Counted from the first letter of the stretch, positions 8,594-18,926 are shown. The stretch is DNA of 64,000 bases from Streptomyces sp. NBC_01775 (GCF_035917675.1 NZ_CP109104.1:2294001-2358000); one strand, 5' to 3'. Notes: generated from the sequence alone by a model not told the origin. Numbers and translations are program-made.

Positions 8594-9525
8594 GCCTGCC
8601 CCCTCGCCCCGCGCACGGGGTGTACTGAGCGCACATGCCAGGGCGGCCGGGCCCCCAGCAGGGCCCGCAGCGCCGCGTCGGACTCCGTGGCGGGCACCGT
8701 CAGCGACAGCAGTCCGTCCGGATGCAACGTGCCCCGCGCACCATCCGGCAGTGCGCCGGGCACTCCGGCTCCGGGCGCCCCCTCTGCCTCGATACGCGTC
8801 AGCGCGATCCCTCCAGCGCCCCCCATACCTCCCATATCCACCGTGCCCCTCGCGCTCCGGGCGTTCCCCGCGTTTCCCACGCTTCCCGTGTCCCCCGCGC
8901 CCGGCACGGACGCGGAACGCCCCTCTTTGATGCGCAGCGAGGCATCCGGCTCGCCCGCGAGGCGCCGGGGGTCGTGGTCGACGAAGACGACGGCGCCGCC
9001 GTCCGCGACCCGTTCGCGCACCGCCTCGTCCAAGGTGGCGCGCGCGGGCTGGTCCAGCCCGGTCCACGCCTCGTCGAGCAGCAGCAGTCCGGGGCGGCCG
9101 AGCAGCCCCTGGGCGACGGCGACCTTCTGGCTGCTGCCCTTGGACAGCTCGCGCAGTCGCGTGTGCGCGTACTCCTGGGCGTCGAACCGTTCGAGGAGCT
9201 CCCGTCCGGCGTCGGCCGCCGCGCGCGAGCGCAGCCCGCGTACCCGGCCGAGGTGCGTGAGGTAGGCGAGCGCGGTCAGCGGCAGCGCGGCGGGAAAGCG
9301 CTCCGGCACATATCCGCGTGCTGGCGCCCGGCCGCTGATGCGCCCGGCGCTGGGCGCGTCGATGCCCGCGAGCAGCCGCAGCAGAGTCGACTTCCCGCTT
9401 CCGTTGCCGCCTTCGACGCGCAGGAGTCCGCCGCCGCGCAGCTCCAGATCGACCTCGCGCAACACCCAGGGACCGCCGCGCCCGTAGCGGCGGCCGACGC
9501 CTTCAAGTCGTATCGCCCAGCTCAT
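8590..9525 (-). CDS. ABC transporter ATP-binding protein
   Basis: A 311-residue ATPase. Walker A is GGNGSGKST at 39-47. The signature is LSKGS at 127-131, where most ABC proteins have LSGGQ. Walker B is LLLLDEA at 147-153, and the switch histidine is in FVDHD. After about residue 205 there is a roughly 100-residue extension rich in Gly, Ala and Asn (GNAGNAR, GGMGGAGG) with no recognised domain, unusual for a simple exporter ATPase. It pairs with the downstream permease. Only 32 bp separate its start from the divergent Pth2-like gene. Confidence 0.9.
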   Translation of the reverse strand: MSWAIRLEGVGRRYGRGGPWVLREVDLELRGGGLLRVEGGNGSGKSTLLRLLAGIDAPSAGRISGRAPARGYVPERFPAALPLTALAYLTHLGRVRGLRSRAAADAGRELLERFDAQEYAHTRLRELSKGSSQKVAVAQGLLGRPGLLLLDEAWTGLDQPARATLDEAVRERVADGGAVVFVDHDPRRLAGEPDASLRIKEGRSASVPGAGDTGSVGNAGNARSARGTVDMGGMGGAGGIALTRIEAEGAPGAGVPGALPDGARGTLHPDGLLSLTVPATESDAALRALLGARPPWHVRSVHPVRGARGQA

Positions 9526-9557
9526 GAGGGCACGTTAGCCGCTGGCAGACTGGACGT

Positions 9558-10367
9558 GTGACCGATTCCCCTGCCACACCGTCCACTCCGCCCGACTCGT
9601 CCGACGCGTCGCATCCGACCGACGCGTCGCATCCGACCGACGCGTCCGAAGCATCCGACCCGTCCGACCCGTCCGACCCGCTGGCACAGCCCGACCAGTA
9701 CGCGCTGCCGCTGGTGGTCCGCGTCGAACGCGGCACGCCGCCCGCGCGTACGGACGCCATGGAGACGGCCGCCCGCGCCGTGCTGAGCCTGCTCGCCGAT
9801 CCGCGTACCACCGAGGAGACCGGCGCGTGGCACAAGCGGGTGCGGCTGTGGGAGGAGCGCGCCATCCGGAAGGTCGTACGGCGGGCGCGCGGCGCGGAGT
9901 GGCGGCGCGCGGAGCCGTTGGAGGGGCTCACGGTGACGGGCGCCTCGGCGGAGGTCCGGGCCTTCCCGCCGGTGCCGCTGGACGGCTGGCCCAAGGAACT
10001 GGCGCGGCTCCAGGTCTCGGGCACCGACCTGACGGACCCGGAGCCTCCGGGTCCGCCCGCCGAAGGTGTTCCCGTCCTGTGGCTGAACCCCCGTCTGGAG
10101 ATGTCCGCCGGCAAGGCGATGGCCCAAGCCGCACACGGCGCCCAGCTCGCCTGGTGGCGGCTGGACGGCGCCCGTCGCGCGGCCTGGCACGACGCGGACT
10201 TCCCCCTCGCGGTGCGCCCCGCACGCGACGACGCACACTGGGCCGCACTGGTCGGCAGCGGGCTGCCGGTCGTACGGGACGCGGGCTTCACGGAGATCGC
10301 CCCGGGATCGTGCACGGTCGTCGCCGAACACCCGGCGGACGACGCGGACGGACCGGGGCAGGAGTAG
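9558..10367 (+). CDS. Peptidyl-tRNA hydrolase Pth2-like protein
   Basis: A 269-residue protein. The C-terminal 110 residues match the Pth2 fold: MSAGKAMAQAAHGAQLAWW near residue 183, PLAVRPA, then GLPVVRDAGFTEIAPGSCTVVA. Pth2 enzymes free tRNA from stalled peptidyl-tRNA. The first 45 residues are low-complexity repeats of Asp, Ser, Ala, Pro, Thr and His (DASHPT, SDPSDP) encoded by tandem DNA repeats and probably disordered. The central region (about 46-175) is less clear. Start is GTG with no obvious ribosome binding site, so probably leaderless. Confidence 0.8.
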   Translation: MTDSPATPSTPPDSSDASHPTDASHPTDASEASDPSDPSDPLAQPDQYALPLVVRVERGTPPARTDAMETAARAVLSLLADPRTTEETGAWHKRVRLWEERAIRKVVRRARGAEWRRAEPLEGLTVTGASAEVRAFPPVPLDGWPKELARLQVSGTDLTDPEPPGPPAEGVPVLWLNPRLEMSAGKAMAQAAHGAQLAWWRLDGARRAAWHDADFPLAVRPARDDAHWAALVGSGLPVVRDAGFTEIAPGSCTVVAEHPADDADGPGQE

Positions 10368-10509
10368 AGGCCCAGGCCCAGGCGGGGCCAGGGCCGAAGT
10401 CGGGGCTGAAGCTCAAATCGCCCTCTGAACCGCGCCGTACGAGGATTCGTCTCCTGTGAACAGAGCAGGAGCACTGGCATCCGTGCGCGGCGGCGAAGGG
10501 AAGGGCGAC

Positions 10510-11379
10510 ATGGACATGGTCCGCCAAGGGGAGCGGCTGGGGCGGCTGGGCACCGGTATCGGCTGGCGGCCCGAGATCGCGGACGCCATCGAGGACCCGG
10601 ACACGCTGCCGGGCATCGAGTGGGTCGAGGCGGTCGCCGAAAACCTCTGCCCCGGCCATCTGCCCGACTCCCTCCAGAGGCTGCTCGCCCGGGGCACGAC
10701 CGTCGTCCCGCACGGCGTCTCCCTCGGCCTCGGCGGCGCCGAGCGGCCCGACCCCGGCCGGCTGCGGGCCCTCGCCGAGTGCGCCGAGGCGCTCGGCGCA
10801 CCGCTGGTGACCGAGCACATCGCGTTCGTCCGCGCGGGCGGACCCGGGACCGGCGCGCCCCGCATGGAGGCCGGGCACCTGCTGCCGGTGCCCCGTACCC
10901 GCGACGCGCTGGACGTCCTGTGCGAGAACGTACGCATCGCCCAGGACGCGCTCCCCGTACCGCTGGCCGTCGAGAACATCGCCGCGCTCCTCAACTGGCC
11001 CGACGAGGAGATGAGCGAGGGCGCCTTCCTCGCGGAGCTGGTGGAGCGCACCGGCGTCGGACTGCTGATCGACGTCGCCAACCTGCACACCAACCACGTC
11101 AACCGCAGCGAGGACCCCGCCGCCGCACTCGACCGGCTCCCGCTGGAGGCGCTCGCCTACGTGCACGTCGCGGGCGGTGTCGAGCGGGGCGGCGTCTGGC
11201 ACGACAGCCACGGGCACCCCGTGACGCAGCCCGTGCTCGACGTGCTGGCCGAGCTGTGCGCCCGCACGGTGCCGCCCGGGGTGCTGCTGGAGCGCGACGA
11301 GGACTTTCCGCCCGCGACGGAGCTGGCCCGCGAGCTGGCGACGATCCGCGCCACCGTGGAAGGCGCCGCGCATGTCTGA
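10510..11379 (+). CDS. DUF692 (MNIO-type) TIM-barrel metalloprotein
   Basis: A 289-residue TIM barrel of the DUF692 family, which includes multinuclear non-heme iron oxidases that modify peptides (MbnB, TglH). Likely metal ligands are visible: [38 protein letters not shown] and LLERDED. The ATG at 10510 has GAAGGGAAGGG upstream; a GTG at 10456 is a weaker alternative adding 18 residues. It overlaps the next gene by 8 bp, matching the usual MNIO plus partner-protein pairing. No precursor peptide gene is visible nearby, so the substrate is unknown. Confidence 0.85.
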   Translation: MDMVRQGERLGRLGTGIGWRPEIADAIEDPDTLPGIEWVEAVAENLCPGHLPDSLQRLLARGTTVVPHGVSLGLGGAERPDPGRLRALAECAEALGAPLVTEHIAFVRAGGPGTGAPRMEAGHLLPVPRTRDALDVLCENVRIAQDALPVPLAVENIAALLNWPDEEMSEGAFLAELVERTGVGLLIDVANLHTNHVNRSEDPAAALDRLPLEALAYVHVAGGVERGGVWHDSHGHPVTQPVLDVLAELCARTVPPGVLLERDEDFPPATELARELATIRATVEGAAHV

Positions 11380-11782
11380 GCCCGCCTTGGGGCCCGCCGC
11401 TGTGCCCGCCTCCACCGATGCCGCGCGCATGCGGCTGGCCGAGGCACAGACCGCGCTGCTGAGCGCACTGGTCGCCGGGGCCCCGGCGCCGGACGGCTTC
11501 GACCGCGTCCGGCTCGACGTCCAGCGCAGGGCGCTGGGCGCCAAGCGGGCGGACGTCGTCGCCAAGGTCGCCCCCGAACTGCCCGTCATCCTCGGCGAAG
11601 CCGAGTACCGCACGGCGTTCGCGGCGTACGCCGCGGGCCGCCCCATGACCGCGAACTACCGCTGGGACGCCCTGCATTTCGCCGCCCACGTCTTGCGGAA
11701 TGTCCGCCTCCCCCGCGCCCGACGCAAGCTCTTGAAACGCTGGCACGCGGAAAGAGCCGCCCCCACCCCACCCCGCTCCTGA
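11372..11782 (+). CDS. SCO6045-like partner of the DUF692 protein
   Basis: A 136-residue basic, helical protein. The N-terminal half ([21 protein letters not shown]) resembles the helical start of MNIO partner proteins. The C-terminal half ([20 protein letters not shown], then [10 protein letters not shown]) ends in a Lys/Arg-rich tail. As I recall, Streptomyces homologues sit beside DUF692 genes as the SCO6045 family. The ATG lies inside the end of the upstream gene (8-bp overlap), pointing to coupled translation and a complex. By analogy with MbnC and TglI it may present the substrate to the oxidase; this is inference. Confidence 0.75.
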   Translation: MSEPALGPAAVPASTDAARMRLAEAQTALLSALVAGAPAPDGFDRVRLDVQRRALGAKRADVVAKVAPELPVILGEAEYRTAFAAYAAGRPMTANYRWDALHFAAHVLRNVRLPRARRKLLKRWHAERAAPTPPRS

Positions 11783-11843
11783 GAGACCCTCTTCCCGCTG
11801 CGGCGAAAAGGTGCGGGCCCCACCCAAGAGGTGCCCCGACCAT

Positions 11844-11883
11844 TGATCGTGAGGCTCGCCCGCTGATCGTGAGGCTCGCCCGC
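11844..11883. repeat. Exact 20-bp tandem duplication
   Basis: tgatcgtgaggctcgcccgc occurs twice end to end in the 290-bp gap before the peptidase gene. The rest of the gap shows no gene; the peptidase promoter should lie between here and 12060. Confidence 0.8.
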
Positions 11884-12072
11884 GCGGCCGGCGCGAGGCA
11901 CAAAATGGGCCGCTCCGCAGGTTGGGGAGGGCGGGTGGAGGAGGTGGAGGCTCTTACGGGGGGTCCCCCGCGACATCTTCGGGCGGTGCTTTACATCGCC
12001 TGATAAGCGGATGAGCATCCAAATCGGCGTGCCCTCCGGCACAGCTGACGGTGCGACGAACGGGGAGCCCCA

Positions 12073-13761
12073 GTGCGCGCAGCAGCGATCCACGCAGCGA
12101 TCCATTCGACAGCCGGCGCCCTGGCCCTCACGCTGGCGGCGGCCGTCCCCGCCGGAGCCCTGTCCGGGACGCCGGAAACGCCAGGAACGCCGGCGCCACA
12201 GGCACAGGCACAGGCACTCGGACCGCAGGCGAGCCCTCCCGACAGCGCCCCGCAGTCGCTGGGCGTGCTGACGGCCGCCGCCCAGGCCGCCGAGGCGGGC
12301 ATCAACTGGACGAAGTGCCCGGCCACCGAGCACCTCCCCCAGCCCATCGAGTGCGGCACCGTCTCCGTACCGGTCGACTACGCCGCGCCGCACGGCGACA
12401 AGATCGCCCTCACGGTGAGCAGGGCCAAGGCCACCGGCGAGGCCGGGCAGCGGCTGGGCCCGCTGGTGTACAACCCGGGCGGACCCGGCGGCAACGGGAT
12501 GAGCTTCCCGCTGTACGGCAAGCTCGTCGGCGGCGTATGGAAGCGCCTCAACGCCCGCTACGACTTCGTGGGCTTCGCGCCGCGCGGCGTCGGCCGCTCG
12601 GGACCCCTCTCGTGCCAGGACCCCAAGCGTTTCCTGACGTCGCCGAACGTCTCGCCCCGGCACCCGTCGTCCGCGTTCAAGCAGAAGATGAACAAGCAGG
12701 CGGCGGCGTACGCGCAAGGCTGTGCCCGGACCCAGGGCAGCCGGCTGCCGCACTACACGACGCCGAACAACGCCCGCGACCTCGATGTGCTGCGCGCCGC
12801 GCTGGGCCAGCGGAAGCTGAACTATCTCGGCGTCTCCTACGGCACCTACATCGGCTCGGTCTACGCCACGCTCTTCCCCGGCCATGTGCGCCGCCTGGTG
12901 CTGGACAGCGTCGTCAACCCGTCGCCGGACAGCGTCTGGTACCAGGCGAACCTGGACCAGAACCGCGCGTTCGAGACCCGCTGGAGCGACTGGAAGCAGT
13001 GGGTGGCCCAGCACGGGGCGACCTACGGGCTGGGCAGTACGCCACGGCAGGTGCAGCGGGCCTTCGACGAGGTCAGGGCCGCCGTCGACCGCAAGCCGGC
13101 GGGCGGCAAGGTGGGGTCCAAGGAGCTGGTGGCCGCCTATCTGGACACCGGGTACGCCGACTCGACCTGGGCACCGGCCGCGAGCGCGCTCTCCCGCTTC
13201 CGCAAGGGCGATCCCAAGCCGCTGGTGAAGATGGCGGCGCCGCAGCCGGCGTCGGCGAAGGGCGAGGAGAACGGCAACGCCGTCTACAACGCGGTCGAGT
13301 GCCAGGACGCGCCCTGGCCGCGCGACTGGGAGCGCTGGGAGCGGGACAACACCGCGTCTGCGAGGATCGCGCCGTTCAACACCTGGGAAAACGTCTGGAT
13401 GAACTTGCCGTGCGCCTATTGGAAGACCACGCCCTCCCAGCCGCTGGATGTGCGCACACAGCCGGGCCAGCTGCCGCCGGTGCTGCTGGTGGCCGCGACG
13501 CGTGACGCGGCGACGCCGTACGAGGGCGCGGTGGAGACCCACCGGCGGCTGCCGGGCTCGTCCCTGGTGACGGAGAACGGCGCGGGCAACCACGGAGTGA
13601 CCGGCGGCAACAAGTGCGCCGACGAGCACGTGGAGCGCTATCTGCTGGAGGGCAAGACGCCGGGCGACCAGGCGGAGTGCCCGGCGCGTCCGGCACCCCG
13701 CCCGAAAGCGAAGCAGCCCGTCAAGATGAAGCCCGTCTCCAACGCCAGGGCGTCCCGCTAG
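12073..13761 (+). CDS. Secreted alpha/beta-hydrolase, tripeptidyl aminopeptidase family
   Basis: A 562-residue exported peptidase of the SlpD/SlpE/TAP type. A signal peptide covers roughly residues 1-30, followed by a Pro/Ala/Gln-rich linker. The hydrolase core has NPGGPGGNG (oxyanion region), FAPRGVGRS, the nucleophile elbow GVSYGTY and the C-terminal TAP-like part with VLLVAATRDAATPYEGA and GNHGVTGG carrying the expected Asp and His. Members trim tripeptides or other short peptides from protein N-termini outside the cell. Start is GTG after CGGGGAG. The C-terminus ends in a short Lys/Pro-rich tail. Confidence 0.9.
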   Translation: MRAAAIHAAIHSTAGALALTLAAAVPAGALSGTPETPGTPAPQAQAQALGPQASPPDSAPQSLGVLTAAAQAAEAGINWTKCPATEHLPQPIECGTVSVPVDYAAPHGDKIALTVSRAKATGEAGQRLGPLVYNPGGPGGNGMSFPLYGKLVGGVWKRLNARYDFVGFAPRGVGRSGPLSCQDPKRFLTSPNVSPRHPSSAFKQKMNKQAAAYAQGCARTQGSRLPHYTTPNNARDLDVLRAALGQRKLNYLGVSYGTYIGSVYATLFPGHVRRLVLDSVVNPSPDSVWYQANLDQNRAFETRWSDWKQWVAQHGATYGLGSTPRQVQRAFDEVRAAVDRKPAGGKVGSKELVAAYLDTGYADSTWAPAASALSRFRKGDPKPLVKMAAPQPASAKGEENGNAVYNAVECQDAPWPRDWERWERDNTASARIAPFNTWENVWMNLPCAYWKTTPSQPLDVRTQPGQLPPVLLVAATRDAATPYEGAVETHRRLPGSSLVTENGAGNHGVTGGNKCADEHVERYLLEGKTPGDQAECPARPAPRPKAKQPVKMKPVSNARASR

Positions 13762-13834
13762 CCCGGGCGGGCCGGGCCGGCGGGTCGGGTCGGGTCGGCG
13801 GATCGGGCAGCGGGGGCAGCCGCCGGCCCAGGCT

Positions 13835-14551
13835 CTAGGCCAGCCCGGAGACCAGCTCGGCGAGCGGCTTGCGGCGGCCGGTGTAGAACGGGATCTCCTC
13901 GCGTACGTGCCGCCGCGCCTCCGAGCCGCGCAGGTGCCGCATCAGGTCGACGATGCGGTGCAGTTCGTCGGCCTCGAAGGCGAGCACCCACTCGTAGTCG
14001 CCCAGCGAGAAGGCGGGCACGGTGTTGGCGCGTACGTCGGGGAAGCCGCGGGCCATCTTGCCGTGGTCGGCGAGCATCCGGCGGCGATCCTCGTCGGGCA
14101 GCAGGTACCACTCGAGGGAGCGCACGAAGGGGTAGACGCTCACATAGGCGCGCGGCTCCTCGTCGGCGAGGAAGGCCGGGATGTGCGACTTGTTGAACTC
14201 GGCGGGGCGGTGCAGCGCCATGTTCGACCAGACGGGCTCCAGGGCACGGCCCAGCCTGGTGCGGCGGAAGCGGTTGTACGCCTCCTGGAGCGCCTCGGAC
14301 TCCTCGGCGTGCCACCAGATCATCACGTCCGCGTCGGCGCGCAGCCCGGAGACGTCGTAGGTGCCGCGCACCACCACGTCCTTGGCGGCGAGCTGGCCGA
14401 ACAGCTCTTCGACCTCGTCCGCGTATCCGGCGCGGTCCTCGGGCAGGACGTCGCGCAGCCGGAAGACCGACCACAGCGTGTAGCGGATGACCTCGTTGAG
14501 GTCCTTGGCCTTCTTGCCCGCGTTGGCGGGCTTCTGCGGTGTCTCGGTCAT
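13835..14551 (-). CDS. hemQ: Coproheme decarboxylase HemQ
   Basis: A 238-residue chlorite-dismutase-fold protein that converts coproheme to heme b, the last step of the coproporphyrin-dependent pathway of Gram-positive bacteria. Family marks include YTLWSVF at the start, [28 protein letters not shown] with the reactive tyrosine, and [13 protein letters not shown] with the heme-ligating histidine. The start is separated by 4 bp from the stop of hemG, so both are on one message. Confidence 0.96.
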   Translation of the reverse strand: MTETPQKPANAGKKAKDLNEVIRYTLWSVFRLRDVLPEDRAGYADEVEELFGQLAAKDVVVRGTYDVSGLRADADVMIWWHAEESEALQEAYNRFRRTRLGRALEPVWSNMALHRPAEFNKSHIPAFLADEEPRAYVSVYPFVRSLEWYLLPDEDRRRMLADHGKMARGFPDVRANTVPAFSLGDYEWVLAFEADELHRIVDLMRHLRGSEARRHVREEIPFYTGRRKPLAELVSGLA

Positions 14552-14555
14552 GGCG

Positions 14556-16037
14556 CTATTCTCGCTCGCTCTTCTCCCCCGCCCGCGCGAGGGTCGCCTC
14601 TGTGGTCCCGGTCAGGAGGTGACCGGCTGCTCGCCGCCCGCTCGCGACGCAGGCCGGGATGCCCACGCCCGCGTAGGCGGCCCCCGCCAGGGCCAGTCCG
14701 GGCACGGCGGCGACGGCGGCGACGGCGGCCTCGATGTCCGCGACCCGGTCCAGGTGCCCGACCGGGTACTGCGGGAGGCCGTCGTACCAGCGTGTGACGA
14801 CGGAGTCGACGGGGGTCGCCGCCAGCCCGGTCGCGGTGCGCAGGTCGCCCAGGGACAGCTCGACCAGTTCCGCGTCGTCGCGGGCCAGCACCGCTTCCTC
14901 GCCGAAGCGGCCCAGCGAGGTGCGCAGCACGAACAGCGAGGGGTCCTGGGCCGCGACCCAGCCCCACTTGTGGGTGGAGAAGGTGGCCGCCTTGATGGAG
15001 CGGCCGTCGACCGGGGGCACCAGGAAGCCACTGCCGTCGGGGAGTTCCCCGGCCTCGGACCTGCGGAAGGCCAGGGTGACCAGGGCCATCGAGGCGTACT
15101 CGATCCGGTCGAGTTTCGCCGAGGCCGTAGGGGCCGCCGGGGCCAGGAGCCGGGCGGCGGCGGGCGCGGGTACGGCCACCACGACGGCGTCGGCGCTCAC
15201 CGTCCCGTGGTCGGTCACCGCCGTCCAGGCCGCCGGTCCGGCGGACGTCGCGCCGCGCGGTTCGCGTACGGGGGTGCCGCGGCGCAGCTCGCGTACGGGG
15301 GTGCTCAGGCGGATGTCGGCGCCCCGCGCCGCACACGCGTCCGCCACGGCCCCGGGCAGCCGGCCGATGCCGCCTTCGAGGCCCATGAAGACCGGGCCCT
15401 GGGGCGCGCGGGCCGTGCGCTGCACCGAGGCGGCGCGCTCCTGCACGGCGCGCACTCCGGCCAGCAGGGAACGCTTGTCACGCGCGGCCTCGAAGAGCTG
15501 CGGTACGGCGGCGCGCATCGAGATGCGGTACGCGTCACCCGCGTACACCCCGCCCAGCAGGGGCTCCACGAGCCGGTCGACGACCTCGCGGCCGAGCCGC
15601 TCGGCGACATAGGCGCCCACCGCCACATCGTCACCGATCTCGGTGCGGGGCAGCCGGCCGTCCTCGGCGATGCGGGCGAGCCCGTCGGGCGAGAGGACGC
15701 CGCCGAGCGCGGCGGGGTCACCGGGGACGCCCATCACATGCCCCTTGGGCATGGGGCGCACGGCGCCGCGCGTCCACAGGGCGCCGCCGGAGACCGAGGG
15801 CGGCTGGAGCTGGTCGCCGAGCCCGACGGCGCGGGCGAGTTCGACCGCCTCGGGGCGCCGCGCCAGCATGGACTCCGCACCCAGGTCGACGGCGGCGGTG
15901 CCGGCGACGCTCCCGGCGTGCAGCTTGCCGCCGAGCCGTGCCGATGCCTCCAGCAGGGTCACCCGCGCGCCGTCCGCCAGCAGTTGGTGCGCGGCGGCCA
16001 GGCCGGAGATGCCGCCTCCGATGACAAGTACGTGCAT
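14556..16037 (-). CDS. hemG: Coproporphyrinogen/protoporphyrinogen III oxidase
   Basis: A 493-residue FAD enzyme of the HemY type (also called hemY or cgoX; hemG in older Streptomyces annotation). It oxidises the porphyrinogen ring in heme synthesis. The N-terminal FAD motif is [12 protein letters not shown], followed by [11 protein letters not shown]; the C-terminal FAD-binding part is [24 protein letters not shown]. The start was placed at the ATG at 16037 because farther upstream frames run into the divergent oxidoreductase gene. The ribosome binding site is weak. hemQ follows after 4 bp. Confidence 0.93.
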   Translation of the reverse strand: MHVLVIGGGISGLAAAHQLLADGARVTLLEASARLGGKLHAGSVAGTAAVDLGAESMLARRPEAVELARAVGLGDQLQPPSVSGGALWTRGAVRPMPKGHVMGVPGDPAALGGVLSPDGLARIAEDGRLPRTEIGDDVAVGAYVAERLGREVVDRLVEPLLGGVYAGDAYRISMRAAVPQLFEAARDKRSLLAGVRAVQERAASVQRTARAPQGPVFMGLEGGIGRLPGAVADACAARGADIRLSTPVRELRRGTPVREPRGATSAGPAAWTAVTDHGTVSADAVVVAVPAPAAARLLAPAAPTASAKLDRIEYASMALVTLAFRRSEAGELPDGSGFLVPPVDGRSIKAATFSTHKWGWVAAQDPSLFVLRTSLGRFGEEAVLARDDAELVELSLGDLRTATGLAATPVDSVVTRWYDGLPQYPVGHLDRVADIEAAVAAVAAVPGLALAGAAYAGVGIPACVASGRRAAGHLLTGTTEATLARAGEKSERE

Positions 16038-16161
16038 ATGGGCAGTCTCGCAGAGTGGTACGGCCCGGCGTCCGCCGCCCCGGTCGACGCCCCGCGTTCC
16101 GGCATCCGCGCTTAGCGTGTGCGGTGGCAGAGCGTTCGATCCGGCGAAGGGAGCATCCGGG

Positions 16162-17607
16162 ATGGCGGCAGCGGAGCGGATGGTGGTCATCGGCGGCGAT
16201 GCGGTGGGCATGTCCGCCGCGTCCCGGGCACGCAGGCTCAAGAAGCCGGAGGAGCTGGAGATCGTGGCCTTCGAGCGGGGCCGGTTCGCCTCGTTCTCCG
16301 CCTGCGGCATTCCGTACTGGGTGGGCGGCCAGGTGGGAGCTCGCGACGACCTGATCGCGCGCACGCCCGAGGAGCACCGCGCTCGCGGCATCGACCTGCG
16401 GATGCGCACCGAGGTGACCGAGCTGGACGTGGCGGGCCGGCGGGTGCGCGTGGTGGAGCGGGACGGTGACGGCGGCGAAGGTGGGGGCGGCGACGGGCGG
16501 TGGGTCGGCTACGACCACCTCGTGCTGGCCACCGGCGCCCGCCCGGTGCGCCCGCCGCTGCCCGGCATCGACGCGGAGGGCGTCCACGGCGTCCAGACGC
16601 TCGACGACGGCGAGGCGCTGATCGCCACGCTGGAGGGCGCGGAGGCACGCCCGGGCGCCGGCGCCGGCGCCGCCGCCCGGAGCTACGGTGACGGCAGGCG
16701 CCGGGCCGTGGTCGTGGGCGCCGGCTACATCGGCGTGGAGATGGCGGAGGCGTTCGTCAACCGCGGCTATCACGTCACGGTCGTCGACAAGGGCGAGCAG
16801 CCGATGTCCACGCTCGACCCGGACATGGGCGAGCTGGTGTACGAGGCGATGTGCTCGATGGGCATCGAGACGGTGCGCGGCGCGACGGTCACCGAGATCC
16901 TCACCGACGAGCGCGGCCGGGCCCGGGGCGTGGCCACCCGGGACGCCGAGTACCCGGCCGATGTGGTGGTGCTGGGCCTGGGCGTACGCCCCGAGACGGA
17001 GCTGGCCCGCGCGGCGGGGCTGCCGCTGGGCGAGTCCGGCGGACTGCTGACGGACCTGGCGATGCGGGTGCGGGGCCAGGAGAACATCTGGGCGGGCGGC
17101 GACTGCGCCGAGGTCCTCAACCTCGTCTCGGGCCGCACCCAGCACGTGCCGCTGGGCACGCACGCCAACAAGCACGGCCAGGTCATCGGCTCCAACATCG
17201 GCGGGGACTACGCGACGTTCCCCGGAGTGGTGGGCACGGCGGTCAGCAAGGTGTGCGACCTGGAGATCGCGCGCACCGGGCTGCTGGAGCGTCAGGCGGC
17301 GGCTGTCGGGCTGCGGTTCGAGAGCGTCGTCATCGAGTCGACGACCCGGGCCGGCTACTACCCTGGCACCAAGCCGATGCGGGTCAAGATGATCGCCGAA
17401 CGCCGCTCGGGCCGCCTGCTCGGGGTGCAGATCGTCGGCAGGGAGAACGCGGGCAAGCGCGTGGACATCGCCGCCGTCGCCCTCCACACCGGCTTGACGG
17501 TCGAGCAGCTGACGGCACTGGACCTCGGCTACGCCCCGCCCTTCTCCCCGGTCTGGGACCCGGTCCTGGTAGCGGCCCGCAAGGCCTCATCGGTACTCCG
17601 CACGTGA
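16162..17607 (+). CDS. CoA-disulfide-reductase-like FAD/NAD(P) oxidoreductase
   Basis: A 481-residue flavoprotein with two dinucleotide-binding folds (VVIGGDAVGMSAASRA near the start; VVVGAGYIGVEMAEAF near residue 195) and a C-terminal dimerisation domain. SACGIPYWVGG carries the single redox cysteine placed as in CoA-disulfide and NADH oxidase relatives. The first glycine motif reads GGDAVG rather than GxGxxG. Likely roles are reduction of a low-molecular-weight disulfide or persulfide, or peroxide detoxification. GGCGAAGGGA precedes the ATG. It diverges from hemG across 124 bp. Confidence 0.88.
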   Translation: MAAAERMVVIGGDAVGMSAASRARRLKKPEELEIVAFERGRFASFSACGIPYWVGGQVGARDDLIARTPEEHRARGIDLRMRTEVTELDVAGRRVRVVERDGDGGEGGGGDGRWVGYDHLVLATGARPVRPPLPGIDAEGVHGVQTLDDGEALIATLEGAEARPGAGAGAAARSYGDGRRRAVVVGAGYIGVEMAEAFVNRGYHVTVVDKGEQPMSTLDPDMGELVYEAMCSMGIETVRGATVTEILTDERGRARGVATRDAEYPADVVVLGLGVRPETELARAAGLPLGESGGLLTDLAMRVRGQENIWAGGDCAEVLNLVSGRTQHVPLGTHANKHGQVIGSNIGGDYATFPGVVGTAVSKVCDLEIARTGLLERQAAAVGLRFESVVIESTTRAGYYPGTKPMRVKMIAERRSGRLLGVQIVGRENAGKRVDIAAVALHTGLTVEQLTALDLGYAPPFSPVWDPVLVAARKASSVLRT

Positions 17608-17736
17608 CGCCCCTTCCTTCCCGCCGCAACGGCGAACACCCCGACGCCGGAGCCCGGCGGTGCCCCCCGCAGGTGTCTTCTATTCCGCCGGACCGCCGTC
17701 GTGGCGGGCCGCCGCTGCGGCGGGGAGATGTGCGGG

Positions 17737-18852
17737 TCAGCGAGCGGCCGTGTGCTCGTGAACGTAGGACACCAGGTCCGTCAGGGCCTGGGGGTCGGTG
17801 TCGGGGAGGACCCCGTGGCCGAGGTTGAAGATGTGGCCCTCCAGGTCGCGCGCCGAGTCCAGAACGCGCCCGGCCTGCCGCTCGACGGCCTCGCGCGGGG
17901 CGAAGAGGACTGCGGGGTCGAGGTTGCCCTGGATCGCCTTGCCGGGGCCGACGCGCCGGGCCGCCTCGTCCAGCGGCACCCGCCAGTCGGCGCCGACGAC
18001 GTCGGCTCCGGCCTCGCCGAGCTGTCCGAGCAGCTCGCCGGTGCCGACGCCGAAGTGGATACGGGGCACGCCGTAGGAGGCGACGGCGTCGAAGACCTTC
18101 GCGGAGGCGGGCCGGACCAGGCGGCGGTAGTCCTCGGGGGCGAGCGCGCCCACCCACGAGTCGAAGAGCTGCACGGCGGAGGCGCCCGCCTCGATCTGCA
18201 CCTTCAAGAACGCCGCGGTGATGTCCGCGAGCCGGTCGAGCAGGTCGGCCCACAGCTGCGGGTCGCCGTACATCAGCGCCTTGGTGTGCTCGTGGTTCTT
18301 GGAGGGGCCGCCCTCGACGAGATAGCTGGCCAGTGTGAAGGGCGCCCCGGCGAAGCCGATGAGCGGGGTGGCACCCAGCTCCCGGGTGAGGATGCCGATC
18401 GCCTCGGTCACATAGGCGACGTCCTCGGGCTCCAGCTTCCGCAGCCGCTCCAGATCCGCGCGGCTGCGGATCGGCCTTTCGACGACGGGACCGACGCCCG
18501 GCTTGATGTCGAGATCGACGCCGATGGCCTTGAGCGGAACGACGATGTCGCTGAAATAGATCGCCGCGTCCACTCCGTGCCGCCGCACGGGCTGGAGAGT
18601 GATCTCGGCGACGAGATCGGGCCGCATGCACGAGTCCAGCATCGCGATGCCCTCGCGCAGCTTGCGGTACTCGGGAAGCGAACGTCCCGCCTGCCGCATG
18701 AACCACACCGGGGTATGCGGCACGGGCTCACGGCGGCACGCGCGAAGAAACACGGAATCCCGCACACCCGGGGCATTTCGCACCTGCTGTGCCCCCGAGG
18801 GCGCGTCCTGTGTCTGCGTCGGCTGGCCCGTCGGGCGGTCGTTTCCACTCAC
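17737..18852 (-). CDS. hemE: Uroporphyrinogen decarboxylase HemE
   Basis: A 371-residue enzyme that removes four carboxyl groups from uroporphyrinogen III to give coproporphyrinogen III. Clear motifs are [29 protein letters not shown] with the catalytic aspartate, [18 protein letters not shown] and the C-terminal [15 protein letters not shown]. The GTG at 18852 (VSGNDRP) was chosen with GGGAG upstream; longer frames would enter the divergent gene. It lies beside but is not cotranscribed with hemG and hemQ, because the flavoprotein gene intervenes on the other strand. Confidence 0.95.
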   Translation of the reverse strand: MSGNDRPTGQPTQTQDAPSGAQQVRNAPGVRDSVFLRACRREPVPHTPVWFMRQAGRSLPEYRKLREGIAMLDSCMRPDLVAEITLQPVRRHGVDAAIYFSDIVVPLKAIGVDLDIKPGVGPVVERPIRSRADLERLRKLEPEDVAYVTEAIGILTRELGATPLIGFAGAPFTLASYLVEGGPSKNHEHTKALMYGDPQLWADLLDRLADITAAFLKVQIEAGASAVQLFDSWVGALAPEDYRRLVRPASAKVFDAVASYGVPRIHFGVGTGELLGQLGEAGADVVGADWRVPLDEAARRVGPGKAIQGNLDPAVLFAPREAVERQAGRVLDSARDLEGHIFNLGHGVLPDTDPQALTDLVSYVHEHTAAR

Positions 18853-18926
18853 GCCCTGAAGTCTCCCACGGCCGAACGGGGTGTCCCTACCGCCCTGAAG
18901 CACGGCCTCCGCCTACTCTTCGGCCC

